The translations under genes were made by a program, and so were the position numbers. The notes under the pieces were generated by a model. It was not told where the DNA came from and did no database searches. It worked only from the letters and a program-made list of their open reading frames with translations. 64,000 nucleotides of DNA from Knoellia remsis (GTDB taxonomy: Bacteria > Actinomycetota > Actinomycetes > Actinomycetales > Dermatophilaceae), in the NCBI RefSeq assembly GCF_003002895.1, contig NZ_PVTI01000008.1:59817-123816 (forward strand), read 5' to 3'. This document shows, piece after piece, positions 56,344 to 63,828 of this stretch. Within the stretch, counting starts at the first letter, position 1. Each line of letters starts with the position of its first letter.

Positions 56344-56432
56344 GACCGGGAGTATTGCTTTACGTTGACGTCAACGTCAAGCACGACGCACACCCGCGAC
56401 GACGCACCCATGAGACGAAGGGCGACCCCCGA
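56344..56432. promoter_or_regulatory. Divergent control region with 16-bp perfect palindrome
   Basis: ACGTTGACGTCAACGT at 56362-56377 is a perfect palindrome, resembling published operators of MerR-type regulators of branched-chain or fatty acid catabolism (LiuR type). TACGTT (56361-56366) could be the -10 for the acyl-CoA dehydrogenase transcript, overlapping the site. The leader then contains AAGGGCG before the ATG. Confidence 0.7.
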
Positions 56433-57626
56433 ATGTTCGAGCTCAGCCAGGACCACGAGGACTTCCGCAAGGTCGTGCGCGACTTCGCCCAGCGCGAGGT
56501 CGAGCCGCACGTCGCGCAGTGGGACAAGGACTCCTACTTCCCGACCGAGCTCGTCCCCAAGATGGGCGACCTCGGCCTCTTCGGGCTCGTCGTCCCCGAG
56601 GAGCTGGGTGGCAGCCTCGACGAGAACGACAAGGACAGCGGTGCCTTCACGAGCCTCTGCGTCGCCATCGAGGAGCTCGGCCGGGTCGACCAGTCGATCG
56701 GCATCACCCTCTCCGCGGGCGTCGGCCTCGGCATCAACCCGATCCTGTCCTACGGCACCGAGGAGCAGAAGCAGCAGTGGCTGCCCGACCTCGTCGCCGG
56801 TCGGGCGCTCGCCGGCTTCGGCCTCACCGAGCCCGACGCGGGCTCCGACGCCGGCGCCACCCGCACCAAGGCCGAGCGCGACGGCGACGAGTGGGTCGTC
56901 AACGGCGCCAAGGCGTTCATCACGAACTCCGGCACCGACATCACCTCCGTCGTCACCGTCACCGCGCGGACGGGCACCGACGACACGGGTCGCCCCGAGA
57001 TCAGCGCGATCATGATCCCTTCCGGCACACCGGGATTCACCGCCGAGGAGCCGTACCACAAGCTCGGCTGGCACATCTCCGACACGCACGGACTGTCCTT
57101 CGACAACGTGCGCGTGCCGGCGAGCAACCTCCTGGGGGAGCAGGGCAACGGCTTCAAGCAGTTCCTCAAGACGCTCGACGACGGACGCATCGCCATCTCG
57201 GCCCTCGCGCTGGGACTCATCGAGCGCATGCTCGCCGAGAGCACGGCATACGCCTCGTCCCGCACCGCCTTCGGCAAGCCGATCGCGGTCAACCAGGGCA
57301 TCTCCTTCCAGCTCGCCGACCTCGCCGTCATGGCCGAGACGAGCCGCGTCCTCACCTACAAGGCCGCCTGGCTCAAGGACGAGCACGACGCCGGCCGCCG
57401 CTCCGTCGCCGAGGTCAAGAAGGCCGCCGCGATCGCCAAGCTCTACACGAGCGAGGCGGCCGTCACGGCGACGCGCATCGCGACCCAGGTCTTCGGCGGC
57501 AACGGCTTCATGGAGGAGTACCCCGTCGCCCGCTTCTACCGCGACGCGAAGATCCTCGAGATCGGCGAAGGCACCTCCGAGGTGCAGCGCATGGTCATCG
57601 CCCGTCACCTCGGACTGCCGTCATGA
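56433..57626 (+). CDS. Acyl-CoA dehydrogenase
   Basis: 397 residues, FAD flavoprotein. N-terminal FELSQDHEDFRKVVRDFAQREVEPHVAQWDK; the middle region GFGLTEPDAGSDAGATRTKAERDGDEWVVNGAKAFITN (family signature 1); LGWHISDTHGLSFDNVRVPASNLLGEQGNGFKQFL; RTAFGKPIAVNQGISFQLADLAVM; and QVFGGNGFMEEYPVARFYRDAKILEIGEGTSEVQRMVIAR (signature 2, with the catalytic Glu in IGEGTSE). Likely acts on a short or branched acyl-CoA such as isovaleryl-CoA, based on the neighbouring carboxyltransferase and MerR gene. The ATG overlap at its end couples the two genes. Confidence 0.92.
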   Translation: MFELSQDHEDFRKVVRDFAQREVEPHVAQWDKDSYFPTELVPKMGDLGLFGLVVPEELGGSLDENDKDSGAFTSLCVAIEELGRVDQSIGITLSAGVGLGINPILSYGTEEQKQQWLPDLVAGRALAGFGLTEPDAGSDAGATRTKAERDGDEWVVNGAKAFITNSGTDITSVVTVTARTGTDDTGRPEISAIMIPSGTPGFTAEEPYHKLGWHISDTHGLSFDNVRVPASNLLGEQGNGFKQFLKTLDDGRIAISALALGLIERMLAESTAYASSRTAFGKPIAVNQGISFQLADLAVMAETSRVLTYKAAWLKDEHDAGRRSVAEVKKAAAIAKLYTSEAAVTATRIATQVFGGNGFMEEYPVARFYRDAKILEIGEGTSEVQRMVIARHLGLPS

Positions 57627-59194
57627 GCGACTCCGACCCCCGCGTCGGCGACCCGCGAGTCGCCGACGTTCGCGCCCGGCTCGAGGCGGCGCACGCCGCG
57701 TCCGCCGCGCCGACCGAGAAGGCCGCGGCCAAGCTCGCGAGCCAGAACAAGCTCTACGTCCGCGACCGGATCGCGCTCCTCGTCGACGAGGGCTCCTTCG
57801 TCGAGGACGGCCGCTTCGCGAACGCCCTCGCCCCGGGACTGCCCGCCGACGGCGTCGTCACCGGCCGGGGCACCGTCGACGGCCGACCGGTCATCGTCAT
57901 CGCCAACGACCCGACCGTGAAGGCCGGTTCCTGGGGCGCCCGCACCGTCGAGAAGATCGTGCGCGCCACCGAGATGGCGCTGCGCGAGGAGCTGCCCGTC
58001 TTCTGGTTCGTCGACAGCGCCGGCGCGCGCATCACCGACCAGGTCGAGATGTTCCCCGGGCGGCGCGGCGCGGGCCGGATCTTCCACAACCAGGTCGCGC
58101 TCTCGGGCAAGGTCCCGCAGATCTGCTGCCTCTTCGGCCCGTCCGCGGCCGGCGGTGCCTACATCCCGAGCTTCACCGACCTGCTCATCATGGTCGAGGG
58201 CAACGCGTCGATGTACCTCGGCAGCCCACGCATGGCCGAAATGGTTGTCGGAGAACGCGTTTCGCTCGAGGAGATGGGTGGTGCGCGGATGCACTGCACC
58301 GTCTCCGGTGTCGGGGACATCCTCGCGAGCGACGACGAGGAGGCCATCGAGCTCGCGAAGCTCTACTTCTCCTACGTGCCGCAGAACTGGCACTCGCCCG
58401 TCCCCTCGTATGCCGGTGAGTCGCCGAGTGCGCCCCTCACCAGGGCGTCGGTGCCGGAGCGGGAGAGCCAGCCGTTCGACGTCCACGACGTCATCGACGG
58501 CCTCGTGGACGATGATTCCTTCTTCGAGATCAAGGCGCTCTTCGCGCCCGAGCTCGTCGTCGGCTTCGGCCGCATGGACGGTGAGACCGTCGGCATCGTC
58601 GCGAACAACTCCGCCGTCAAGGGCGGGGTGCTCTTCACCGACAGCGCCGACAAGGCGGCCCGGTTCATCTGGCTGTGCGACGCCTACTCGATCCCGCTGG
58701 TCTACCTCGCCGACGTGCCGGGCTTCATGATCGGCTCCGAGGTCGAGCGCGGCGGCATCATCCGCCACGGCGCGAAGATGGTCTCGGCCGTGTCATCGGC
58801 GACCGTGCCGCAGTTCTGCGTCGTCGTCCGCAAGGCCTACGGCGCCGGGCTCTATGCGATGGGCGGACCCGGCTTCGGTCCAGACGCGACGATCGCCCTC
58901 CCGACCGCCCGCATCGCCGTCATGGGACCGGAGGCCGCGGTCAACGCCGTCTACGCCAACAAGATCGCGGAGGTCGAGGCCGCCGAGGGTGCCGAGGCGC
59001 GGGACTCCTACGTCGCCGAGCGGCGCCGCGAGTACGAGCAGGACGTCGACCTCGAACGCCTCGCCGCCGACCTCGTCATCGACCAGGTCGTCGAGCCCGA
59101 GGCGCTGCGCGAGGAGCTCCTGCACCGGCTGCGCTACGCCGCGCACCGGGACCGCGCGTTCGCGACCAAGCGACGCGGCATACCCCCGGTCTGA
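57623..59194 (+). CDS. Acyl-CoA carboxylase beta subunit (carboxyltransferase)
   Basis: 523 residues with both crotonase-like halves. N-terminal KAAAKLASQNKLYVRDRIALLVDEGSFVEDG, ADGVVTGRGTVDGRPVIVIANDPTVKAGSWG, SAGARITDQVEMFPGRRGAGRIFHNQ, FGPSAAGGAYIPSFTD; C-terminal domain GFGRMDGETVGIVANNSAVKGGVLFTDSADKAARFI, YLADVPGFMIGSEVERGGIIRHGAKM and RKAYGAGLYAMGGPGFGPDATIALPTARIAVMGPEAAVNAVYANKI. Transfers carboxyl from biotin to an acyl-CoA (methylcrotonyl or propionyl type). No alpha subunit gene adjoins it; the one at 49526 may serve. ATGA overlap with the upstream gene. Confidence 0.92.
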   Translation: MSDSDPRVGDPRVADVRARLEAAHAASAAPTEKAAAKLASQNKLYVRDRIALLVDEGSFVEDGRFANALAPGLPADGVVTGRGTVDGRPVIVIANDPTVKAGSWGARTVEKIVRATEMALREELPVFWFVDSAGARITDQVEMFPGRRGAGRIFHNQVALSGKVPQICCLFGPSAAGGAYIPSFTDLLIMVEGNASMYLGSPRMAEMVVGERVSLEEMGGARMHCTVSGVGDILASDDEEAIELAKLYFSYVPQNWHSPVPSYAGESPSAPLTRASVPERESQPFDVHDVIDGLVDDDSFFEIKALFAPELVVGFGRMDGETVGIVANNSAVKGGVLFTDSADKAARFIWLCDAYSIPLVYLADVPGFMIGSEVERGGIIRHGAKMVSAVSSATVPQFCVVVRKAYGAGLYAMGGPGFGPDATIALPTARIAVMGPEAAVNAVYANKIAEVEAAEGAEARDSYVAERRREYEQDVDLERLAADLVIDQVVEPEALREELLHRLRYAAHRDRAFATKRRGIPPV

Positions 59195-59246
59195 CGGACG
59201 CGAAATCGCGGTGGCGCCCCACCCGGTTCGTGGCGACACTGTTCCG

Positions 59247-59297
59247 GTGAACATCCCGATGAGAACGAAGGAGTTGGCCATGCAGATCCAAGGCTGA
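59247..59297 (+). other. Possible short leader ORF before the 96-residue gene
   Basis: A GTG at 59247 opens a 16-codon frame (MNIPMRTKELAMQIQG) that ends 24 bp before the next gene. Inside it, AAGGAG lies 6 nt before an ATG that gives a five-codon frame with the same stop. The downstream gene has a second AAGGAG with similar spacing. Could be a translated leader; nothing else supports it. Confidence 0.3.
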
Positions 59298-59321
59298 CCG
59301 TCAGCCACCAAGGAGATCCGC

Positions 59322-59612
59322 ATGTCGACCACCAACGCGTTCTACCGGCGCACCTTCCTCAATCGTCCGCGTCACCACCTCGGCGCGCACGTCATCGCCG
59401 ACGTCACGCTCGAGCGTCCCACCGATGGGCGGCCGTGGGTCCGCGCGGACGTGCACCTCGCGGACTGCTCGAAGCACGTGACCCTCGACTTCGACGCCGA
59501 GACGCGCCGCGAGGCGGCCAACGCCCTGCGCAAGGTTCGCATCCTGCGGTCCGTCCTCCACGACTTCGAGGTCGCGCTCGAGCGTTCCCTCGACGAGCTC
59601 GACCTGCGGTGA
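59322..59612 (+). CDS. Small cytoplasmic protein of unknown function
   Basis: 96 residues: RRTFLNRPRHHLGAHVIADVTLERPTDGRPWVRADVHLADCSKHVTLDFDAETRREAANALRKVRILRSVLHDFEVALERSLDELDL. It reads as two beta strands or a small sheet followed by two amphipathic helices, with no membrane span or known motif. AAGGAG 6 nt before the ATG gives a strong start, unusual in this window. It stands alone between the carboxyltransferase and the protease genes. I do not recognise a family. Confidence 0.7.
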   Translation: MSTTNAFYRRTFLNRPRHHLGAHVIADVTLERPTDGRPWVRADVHLADCSKHVTLDFDAETRREAANALRKVRILRSVLHDFEVALERSLDELDLR

Positions 59613-59772
59613 GGGTTCGGGCGGGACCGGCGCGATGTGAGCCTGCCCACGACCCCCGTTCGCAGGGTGAAGGTCCGACGAATCTCGCCGCGCGAGAACG
59701 GCTACCAGTAGGTAACCTCGAATGGTTCGGGCCTCGACGATGAGGCCGATCCCACCGGAAGGTACCCCTGAT
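59613..59772 (+). promoter_or_regulatory. Upstream region of the subtilase gene
   Basis: Contains TAGGTAACCT near 59708-59717, whose TAACCT could be a -10 box, and GGAAGG ahead of the ATG at 59773. The leader of about 50 nt makes this one of the conventional mRNAs here. No hairpin was found for the preceding gene. Confidence 0.45.
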
Positions 59773-60834
59773 ATGCGTTTCCTTCGCCGCGCGGCTGCCA
59801 CCGTCGGCGTGCTCGGGCTCACTGCCCTCGCCGCCACAACACCGGCCCAGGCCGCCACCAATGACCCACTGCGCCCCAAGCAGTGGGGCCTGACCCAGGT
59901 TCGCGCCGAGCAGGCCTGGCCCACCTCGACCGGAGCCGGCACGGTCATCGCCGTCGTCGACACCGGCATCGACCTCACCCACCCCGACCTCCAGGGCAAG
60001 CTCGTCCCGGGCGCCACCTTCGTCGACTGCGGTGCCCAGGCGACCGTCTGCAGTGACGGCAACTGGAAGGGCACCGACGGGGTCGGCCAGGAGGCCGACT
60101 CGCACGGCACTCACGTCGCGGGCATCGCGGCGGCCGTGACGAACAACGGCCTCGGTGTCGCCGGTGTCGCGCCGGACGCCAAGCTCATGCCGATCAAGGT
60201 GCTCGAGGACGGCTCCGGCACCACCGAGGACATCGCCAACGGCATCCGCTGGGCCGCCGACCGCGGCGCCGACGTCATCAACCTCTCGCTCGGTTCCCTG
60301 CCCGGCACCCAGGTGCTCTCGATCATCGGTGTCGACACGGCCGTCGAGGAGGCCATCGCCTACGCCCGCACCAAGGGCGCCGTCTCGGTCATCGCCGCGG
60401 GCAACACGTCGACGATCGCTTGCACGAGCCCGGGCTTCTCGAGCTCCGGCCTGTGTGTCGGCTCGACGGACAAGACCGAGCTGAAGTCGGTGTTCTCCGA
60501 GCTGCCGATCAAGCCCGACCTCAAGGTCCTCGCGGCACCCGGCGGCTTCGGCTACGGCGGCTGCGACGACGACATCTGGTCGACCGTTCCGCGCGAGGTG
60601 ACGAGCAGCTGTGGCGTCGCCGGCTACGACGCCTACGCCGGCACCTCGATGGCCACCCCGCACGTCGCGGGCGTCGCCGCGCTCCTGCTCGCCCAGGGCC
60701 GCAGCGTCGACCAGACCGAGAAGGCGCTGCTCTCGACGGCGCGCACCCCGGTCGTCGGCCTCCGCGGCACGTTCACCCCGCTCTACGGCTACGGCATCGT
60801 CGACGCCCAGGCCGCCGTGGCGGCACCCCGCTGA
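59773..60834 (+). CDS. Secreted subtilisin-like serine protease (S8 family)
   Basis: 353 residues. Signal peptide: MRFLRRAAATVGVLGLTALAATTPAQA with a probable cleavage after AQA. Catalytic triad: Asp near residue 62 in VIAVVDTGIDLTHPDL, His near 111 in DSHGTHVAGIAAAV, Ser near 292 in AGTSMATPHVAGVAAL; oxyanion Asn in VIAAGN. Cysteines are paired-looking (residues around 85-95 and in the C-terminal half). No propeptide of normal size lies between signal and catalytic domain, which is unusual for secreted subtilases. ATG 59773 is chosen for the signal peptide and the GGAAGG site. Confidence 0.93.
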   Translation: MRFLRRAAATVGVLGLTALAATTPAQAATNDPLRPKQWGLTQVRAEQAWPTSTGAGTVIAVVDTGIDLTHPDLQGKLVPGATFVDCGAQATVCSDGNWKGTDGVGQEADSHGTHVAGIAAAVTNNGLGVAGVAPDAKLMPIKVLEDGSGTTEDIANGIRWAADRGADVINLSLGSLPGTQVLSIIGVDTAVEEAIAYARTKGAVSVIAAGNTSTIACTSPGFSSSGLCVGSTDKTELKSVFSELPIKPDLKVLAAPGGFGYGGCDDDIWSTVPREVTSSCGVAGYDAYAGTSMATPHVAGVAALLLAQGRSVDQTEKALLSTARTPVVGLRGTFTPLYGYGIVDAQAAVAAPR

Positions 60835-60855
60835 GGCACCCGCCCGGCATACGAA

Positions 60856-60898
60856 AAGCGGTGTGCTGCAACGCTGTTCGCGTTGTGGCACACCGCTT
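60856..60898. terminator. 19-bp hairpin with flanking A and T tracts
   Basis: Arms 60856-60874 and 60880-60898 pair fully in RNA (two G-U pairs) around TGTTC. AAAA precedes and CTTCTTGTTGTT follows, so it can act as an intrinsic terminator in both directions between the convergent subtilase and winged-helix genes. Confidence 0.85.
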
Positions 60899-60906
60899 CT
60901 TGTTGT

Positions 60907-61215
60907 TCAGCCGCCGGCGATCTCGCGCAGTGCCGCGAGGTGCTTCGCGTATGCCGTCCGCCCGCGGCTCGTGAGTGCGAGCCACGTCCGCGGCCGCTTG
61001 CCGACGTAGCCCTTGCGGACCTTGACGTATCCGGCGGACTCAAGTGTCGTGACCTGTTTCGACAGGGCCGAGTCGGAGATCTCGATGCTGTCCCGCAGCG
61101 TCGCGAAGTCGCTCTCGTCCACCGATGCCAGGGCCGCGACGATGCTGAACCGGATCGGCGAGTGGATGACGTCGTCGAGCTGGTGCCGGGCGTGCGAGGC
61201 CGGGGGAGCGGTCAT
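60907..61215 (-). CDS. Winged-helix transcriptional regulator (MarR/PadR-like, one-domain)
   Basis: 102 residues: LDDVIHSPIRFSIVAALASVDESDFATLRDSIEISDSALSKQVTTLESAGYVKVRKGYVGKRPRTWLALTSRGRTAYAKHLAALREIAGG. This is the compact winged-helix type that usually lies downstream of a small membrane protein gene, as here. The ATG overlaps the upstream stop (ATGA). It probably regulates its own operon through the AAAGTACTTT site. The ligand is unknown. Confidence 0.88.
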   Translation of the reverse strand: MTAPPASHARHQLDDVIHSPIRFSIVAALASVDESDFATLRDSIEISDSALSKQVTTLESAGYVKVRKGYVGKRPRTWLALTSRGRTAYAKHLAALREIAGG

Positions 61216-61703
61216 CGCCGACCACCCCGCGCGACGAGCGCCCCGGTGACGAGGAGCGGCAGCGCCGTGACGACGGCGGCGAGGGCATAGGCCCACCACG
61301 CATCCGGCTGCTCGCCGATCCCCGCGGCACGGTTGTCGCCCTGGCGGATGTTGAGCCAGATGATCGAGGCGAGCATGAACAGGACGCTGAGTCCCATCCC
61401 GACCCAGCCGAGCTGGCGACTCCCGAGTGGCACGGTGCCGGCAGCCCGCTTCTGCCAGGCGGCCAGCAGGAAGAGTGCGACGACATAGAAGCCGAGGACG
61501 ATCGTGCCGGCCCGACCGTCGAAGTACTGGGAGAGCGCGAGGAACGCGGCCATGACGAGGCCGAACCCGGCGAGGGCGAAGCCGTGGACGCGGCGGTCCC
61601 TGTCGCTCGAGAGGTTGGCTCCCTGCGCCTGCTCGAGGGCGGCGCGGGCGTCCATCGCGGCGTCGGTGTCGTGGCCGGAGTTCGCGGAGTGCGTGGCGTT
61701 CAT
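61212..61703 (-). CDS. Membrane protein partner of the winged-helix regulator
   Basis: 163 residues. A hydrophilic N-terminus with RRVHGFALAGFGLVMAAFLALSQYF (first span), VLGFYVVALFLLAAW (second), GWVGMGLSVLFMLASIIWLNI (third) and WWAYALAAVVTALPLLVTGALVA (fourth). The function is unknown, but its pairing with a one-domain winged-helix regulator is common in actinobacteria. GGGGAAG before the ATG decides the start at 61703. The promoter upstream is conventional (TTGACA/TATGGT), see that entry. Confidence 0.82.
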   Translation of the reverse strand: MNATHSANSGHDTDAAMDARAALEQAQGANLSSDRDRRVHGFALAGFGLVMAAFLALSQYFDGRAGTIVLGFYVVALFLLAAWQKRAAGTVPLGSRQLGWVGMGLSVLFMLASIIWLNIRQGDNRAAGIGEQPDAWWAYALAAVVTALPLLVTGALVARGGRR

Positions 61704-61785
61704 GGTCTTCCCCTGTCGTGTCCCGCCGGACCCGTGTGGCCCGGCCGATGGCTCGACCATATGAAAGTACTTTCCAATCTGTCAA
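61704..61785 (-). promoter_or_regulatory. Sigma-70-like promoter with palindrome in the spacer
   Basis: Minus strand: TTGACA and TATGGT separated by 18 nt; the spacer contains AAAGTACTTT, a perfect 10-bp palindrome in the wider TGGAAAGTACTTTCA. The TGA of the TTGACA is the stop codon of the maf gene upstream. It is the best -35/-10 pair I saw in the window and probably the regulator's operator. Confidence 0.75.
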
Positions 61786-62486
61786 GTAGTTTCTCGCGAT
61801 GGGCAGCGAAGATCCCGCCAGGGCACGCCGACGTCCGCGAGGAGCTCGCGCAGCAGCGGCAGGGAGACGCCCACGACGTTCGACGGGTCACCCTCGATGG
61901 CCCGCACATACGGCGCGCCGAGCCCGTCGAGCGTGAACGCCCCCGCGACACGCAGCGGCTCGCCCGTCGCGACGTACGCCGCGATCTCGTCGTCATCGAG
62001 GTCGGCGAAGTGCACCGTCGTCGACGCGGTGGCGCCGAGGGACCCGTTCGTCCCGCCGTCCCGCGGGTCGCGGTCGTCGACGAGCCAGTGACCCGTGTGC
62101 AGGACCCCGGACCGGCCGCGCATCCGCTGCCAGCGCGCCGTCGCGGTCGCGGCGTCACCGGGCTTGCCGTGCACCTCGCCGTCGAGCTCGAGGACCGAGT
62201 CGCAGCCCAGCACAAGGAAGTTCGCACCCTCGACGTCCTCGTCGGCGTGCTCCGCGTCCTCCGCGGCGGCCAACGCCCTCGCCACCGACTCGGCCTTGGC
62301 CCGCGCCAGCAGCAGCGCCACGTCCGCAGGCGCGAGCGGCCCGTGCACCTCCTCGGCAGCCGCGAGCGCTGCGTCCTCGTCGACATCGCTGACCCGCACG
62401 ACGGGCTCGACGCCGGCCGAGCGCAGGGTCGCGAGGCGAGCGGGGGAGGCGGAGGCGAGGACGAGGATGGTGGGCGCAGACGTCAC
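61782..62486 (-). CDS. maf: Maf-type nucleoside triphosphate pyrophosphatase
   Basis: 234 residues. LVLASASPARLATLRSAGVEPVV is the N-terminal Maf motif; LVLGCDSVLELDGEVHGKP the active-site Asp/Glu region; the KAESVARAL and DPSNVVGVSLPLLRELL elements complete the family profile. Hydrolyses noncanonical or modified NTPs (house-cleaning, with a role in cell division). GTG 62486 fits the family N-terminus and has CAGGCT 7 nt upstream, as does yihY. An insertion of about 15 residues (EDAEHADEDVEG) precedes the active-site block. Confidence 0.92.
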   Translation of the reverse strand: MTSAPTILVLASASPARLATLRSAGVEPVVRVSDVDEDAALAAAEEVHGPLAPADVALLLARAKAESVARALAAAEDAEHADEDVEGANFLVLGCDSVLELDGEVHGKPGDAATATARWQRMRGRSGVLHTGHWLVDDRDPRDGGTNGSLGATASTTVHFADLDDDEIAAYVATGEPLRVAGAFTLDGLGAPYVRAIEGDPSNVVGVSLPLLRELLADVGVPWRDLRCPSRETT

Positions 62487-62508
62487 GCCGCCCAGCCTGC
62501 CACCCGGG

Positions 62509-63828
62509 TCAGCGACCGTCGCCGGCCACCTCGGGCTCGGCGGGCGTGGCCTTGAGGGCGACGGCGAGCAAGCCCGCACCGACCATGGCCGCGCCGACGA
62601 CCCACAGCCCGGTCCGCTGGCTCCCGGTCAGGTCGGCGAGCCAACCGGTGATGTACGGCGCCGCGAACCCGGCGGTGTTGCCGACCGAGTTGACGAGCGC
62701 GATCCCGCTCGCGGCGGCGGCCCCGGTGAGGAACGCCGTGGGGAGCGCCCAGAACGTCGGCAGCGCGCACATGACGCCCACCGCGCACACGGTGACGGCA
62801 GCCATCGCCGCGAGCGGGCTACCGAGGTAGAGCGCGACCGGGATCGAGACGCCGCCGACGATCGCGGGCAGCGCGACGTGCCACACACGCTCCTTCGTGC
62901 GGTCCCCGTGACGGGACCACAGCAGCATCGCGACCGCGCCCACGGCATACGGGACCGCATTGATGAGGCCGCGCTGCAGCAGCGAGTAGCTCGTCCCGAA
63001 CTGCTCCTCGAAACCCTTGATGATCGTCGGGAGGAAGAAGCCGAGCGCATAGAGCCCGTAGACGATGCCGAAGTAGACGAACGCCAGCGCCCACACGCGC
63101 GGCCGCGTCAGCGACTCCCGGATCGACACGTGGAACCGACCCTTGTCCGCGTCGTCGGCGTCGAGGGCAGCGGTGAGCGCGGCCCGTTCTTCACCCGAGA
63201 GCCACGTCGCGTCGCCGGGACGGTCGGTGAGGAAGAACCACGTCACGACACCGAGGACGATCGCCGGCAGACCCTCGAGGAGGAACATCGTGCGCCAGCC
63301 GCTCAGCCCGAACAGGCCCTCGCCGTGCTCGATGAGCAACGACGACAGCGGCGCCCCGACCATCGACGAGATCGGGATCGCGACCATGAACAGCGCCGTC
63401 ATCCGCGCCCGGTCCTTCTGCGGGAACCAGAACGTCAGGTAGAGGATGATCCCAGGGAAGAAGCCGGCCTCCGCCACGCCGAGCAGGAACCGCAAGACGT
63501 AGAGCCAGCCCGCGTTCGGCACGAACGCCATCGCCGCCGCGACGACACCCCACGTCACCATGATCCTCGCGATCCACCGCCGCGCCCCGAACCGGTGCAG
63601 CGCAAGGTTGCTCGGCACCTCGAGCAGCAGGTAGCCGATGAAGAAGAGCCCGGCCGCGAGACCGAACATCGTGTCGGTGAGCCCGAGCTCCTCGTTCATC
63701 CCGTTCGGACCGGCGAAGCCGATGTTCGTCCGGTCGAGGTAGTTGATGAAGTAGAGCAGGCACAGGTAGGGCGTCAGCCGGCGCGCGACCTTGCGGGTCG
63801 CCGACTGCAGTGCGGCGTCATCGGTCAT
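62509..63828 (-). CDS. MFS transporter, anion:cation symporter (ACS) type
   Basis: 439 residues, twelve spans. N-terminal RLTPYLCLLYFINYLDRTNIGFAGPNGMNEELGLTDTMFGLAAGLFFIGYLLLEVPSNLALHRFGARRWIARIMVTWGV is highly characteristic of ACS-family permeases (hexuronate, tartrate, phthalate and similar). The WFPQKDRARMTALFMVAIPISS loop and the second-half WALPTAFLTGAAAASGIALVNSVGN agree. The substrate is probably an organic anion but no catabolic gene adjoins. The start at 63828 is chosen over 63876 because it fits the family and has GGGTGAG upstream. It is followed by maf. Confidence 0.9.
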   Translation of the reverse strand: MTDDAALQSATRKVARRLTPYLCLLYFINYLDRTNIGFAGPNGMNEELGLTDTMFGLAAGLFFIGYLLLEVPSNLALHRFGARRWIARIMVTWGVVAAAMAFVPNAGWLYVLRFLLGVAEAGFFPGIILYLTFWFPQKDRARMTALFMVAIPISSMVGAPLSSLLIEHGEGLFGLSGWRTMFLLEGLPAIVLGVVTWFFLTDRPGDATWLSGEERAALTAALDADDADKGRFHVSIRESLTRPRVWALAFVYFGIVYGLYALGFFLPTIIKGFEEQFGTSYSLLQRGLINAVPYAVGAVAMLLWSRHGDRTKERVWHVALPAIVGGVSIPVALYLGSPLAAMAAVTVCAVGVMCALPTFWALPTAFLTGAAAASGIALVNSVGNTAGFAAPYITGWLADLTGSQRTGLWVVGAAMVGAGLLAVALKATPAEPEVAGDGR

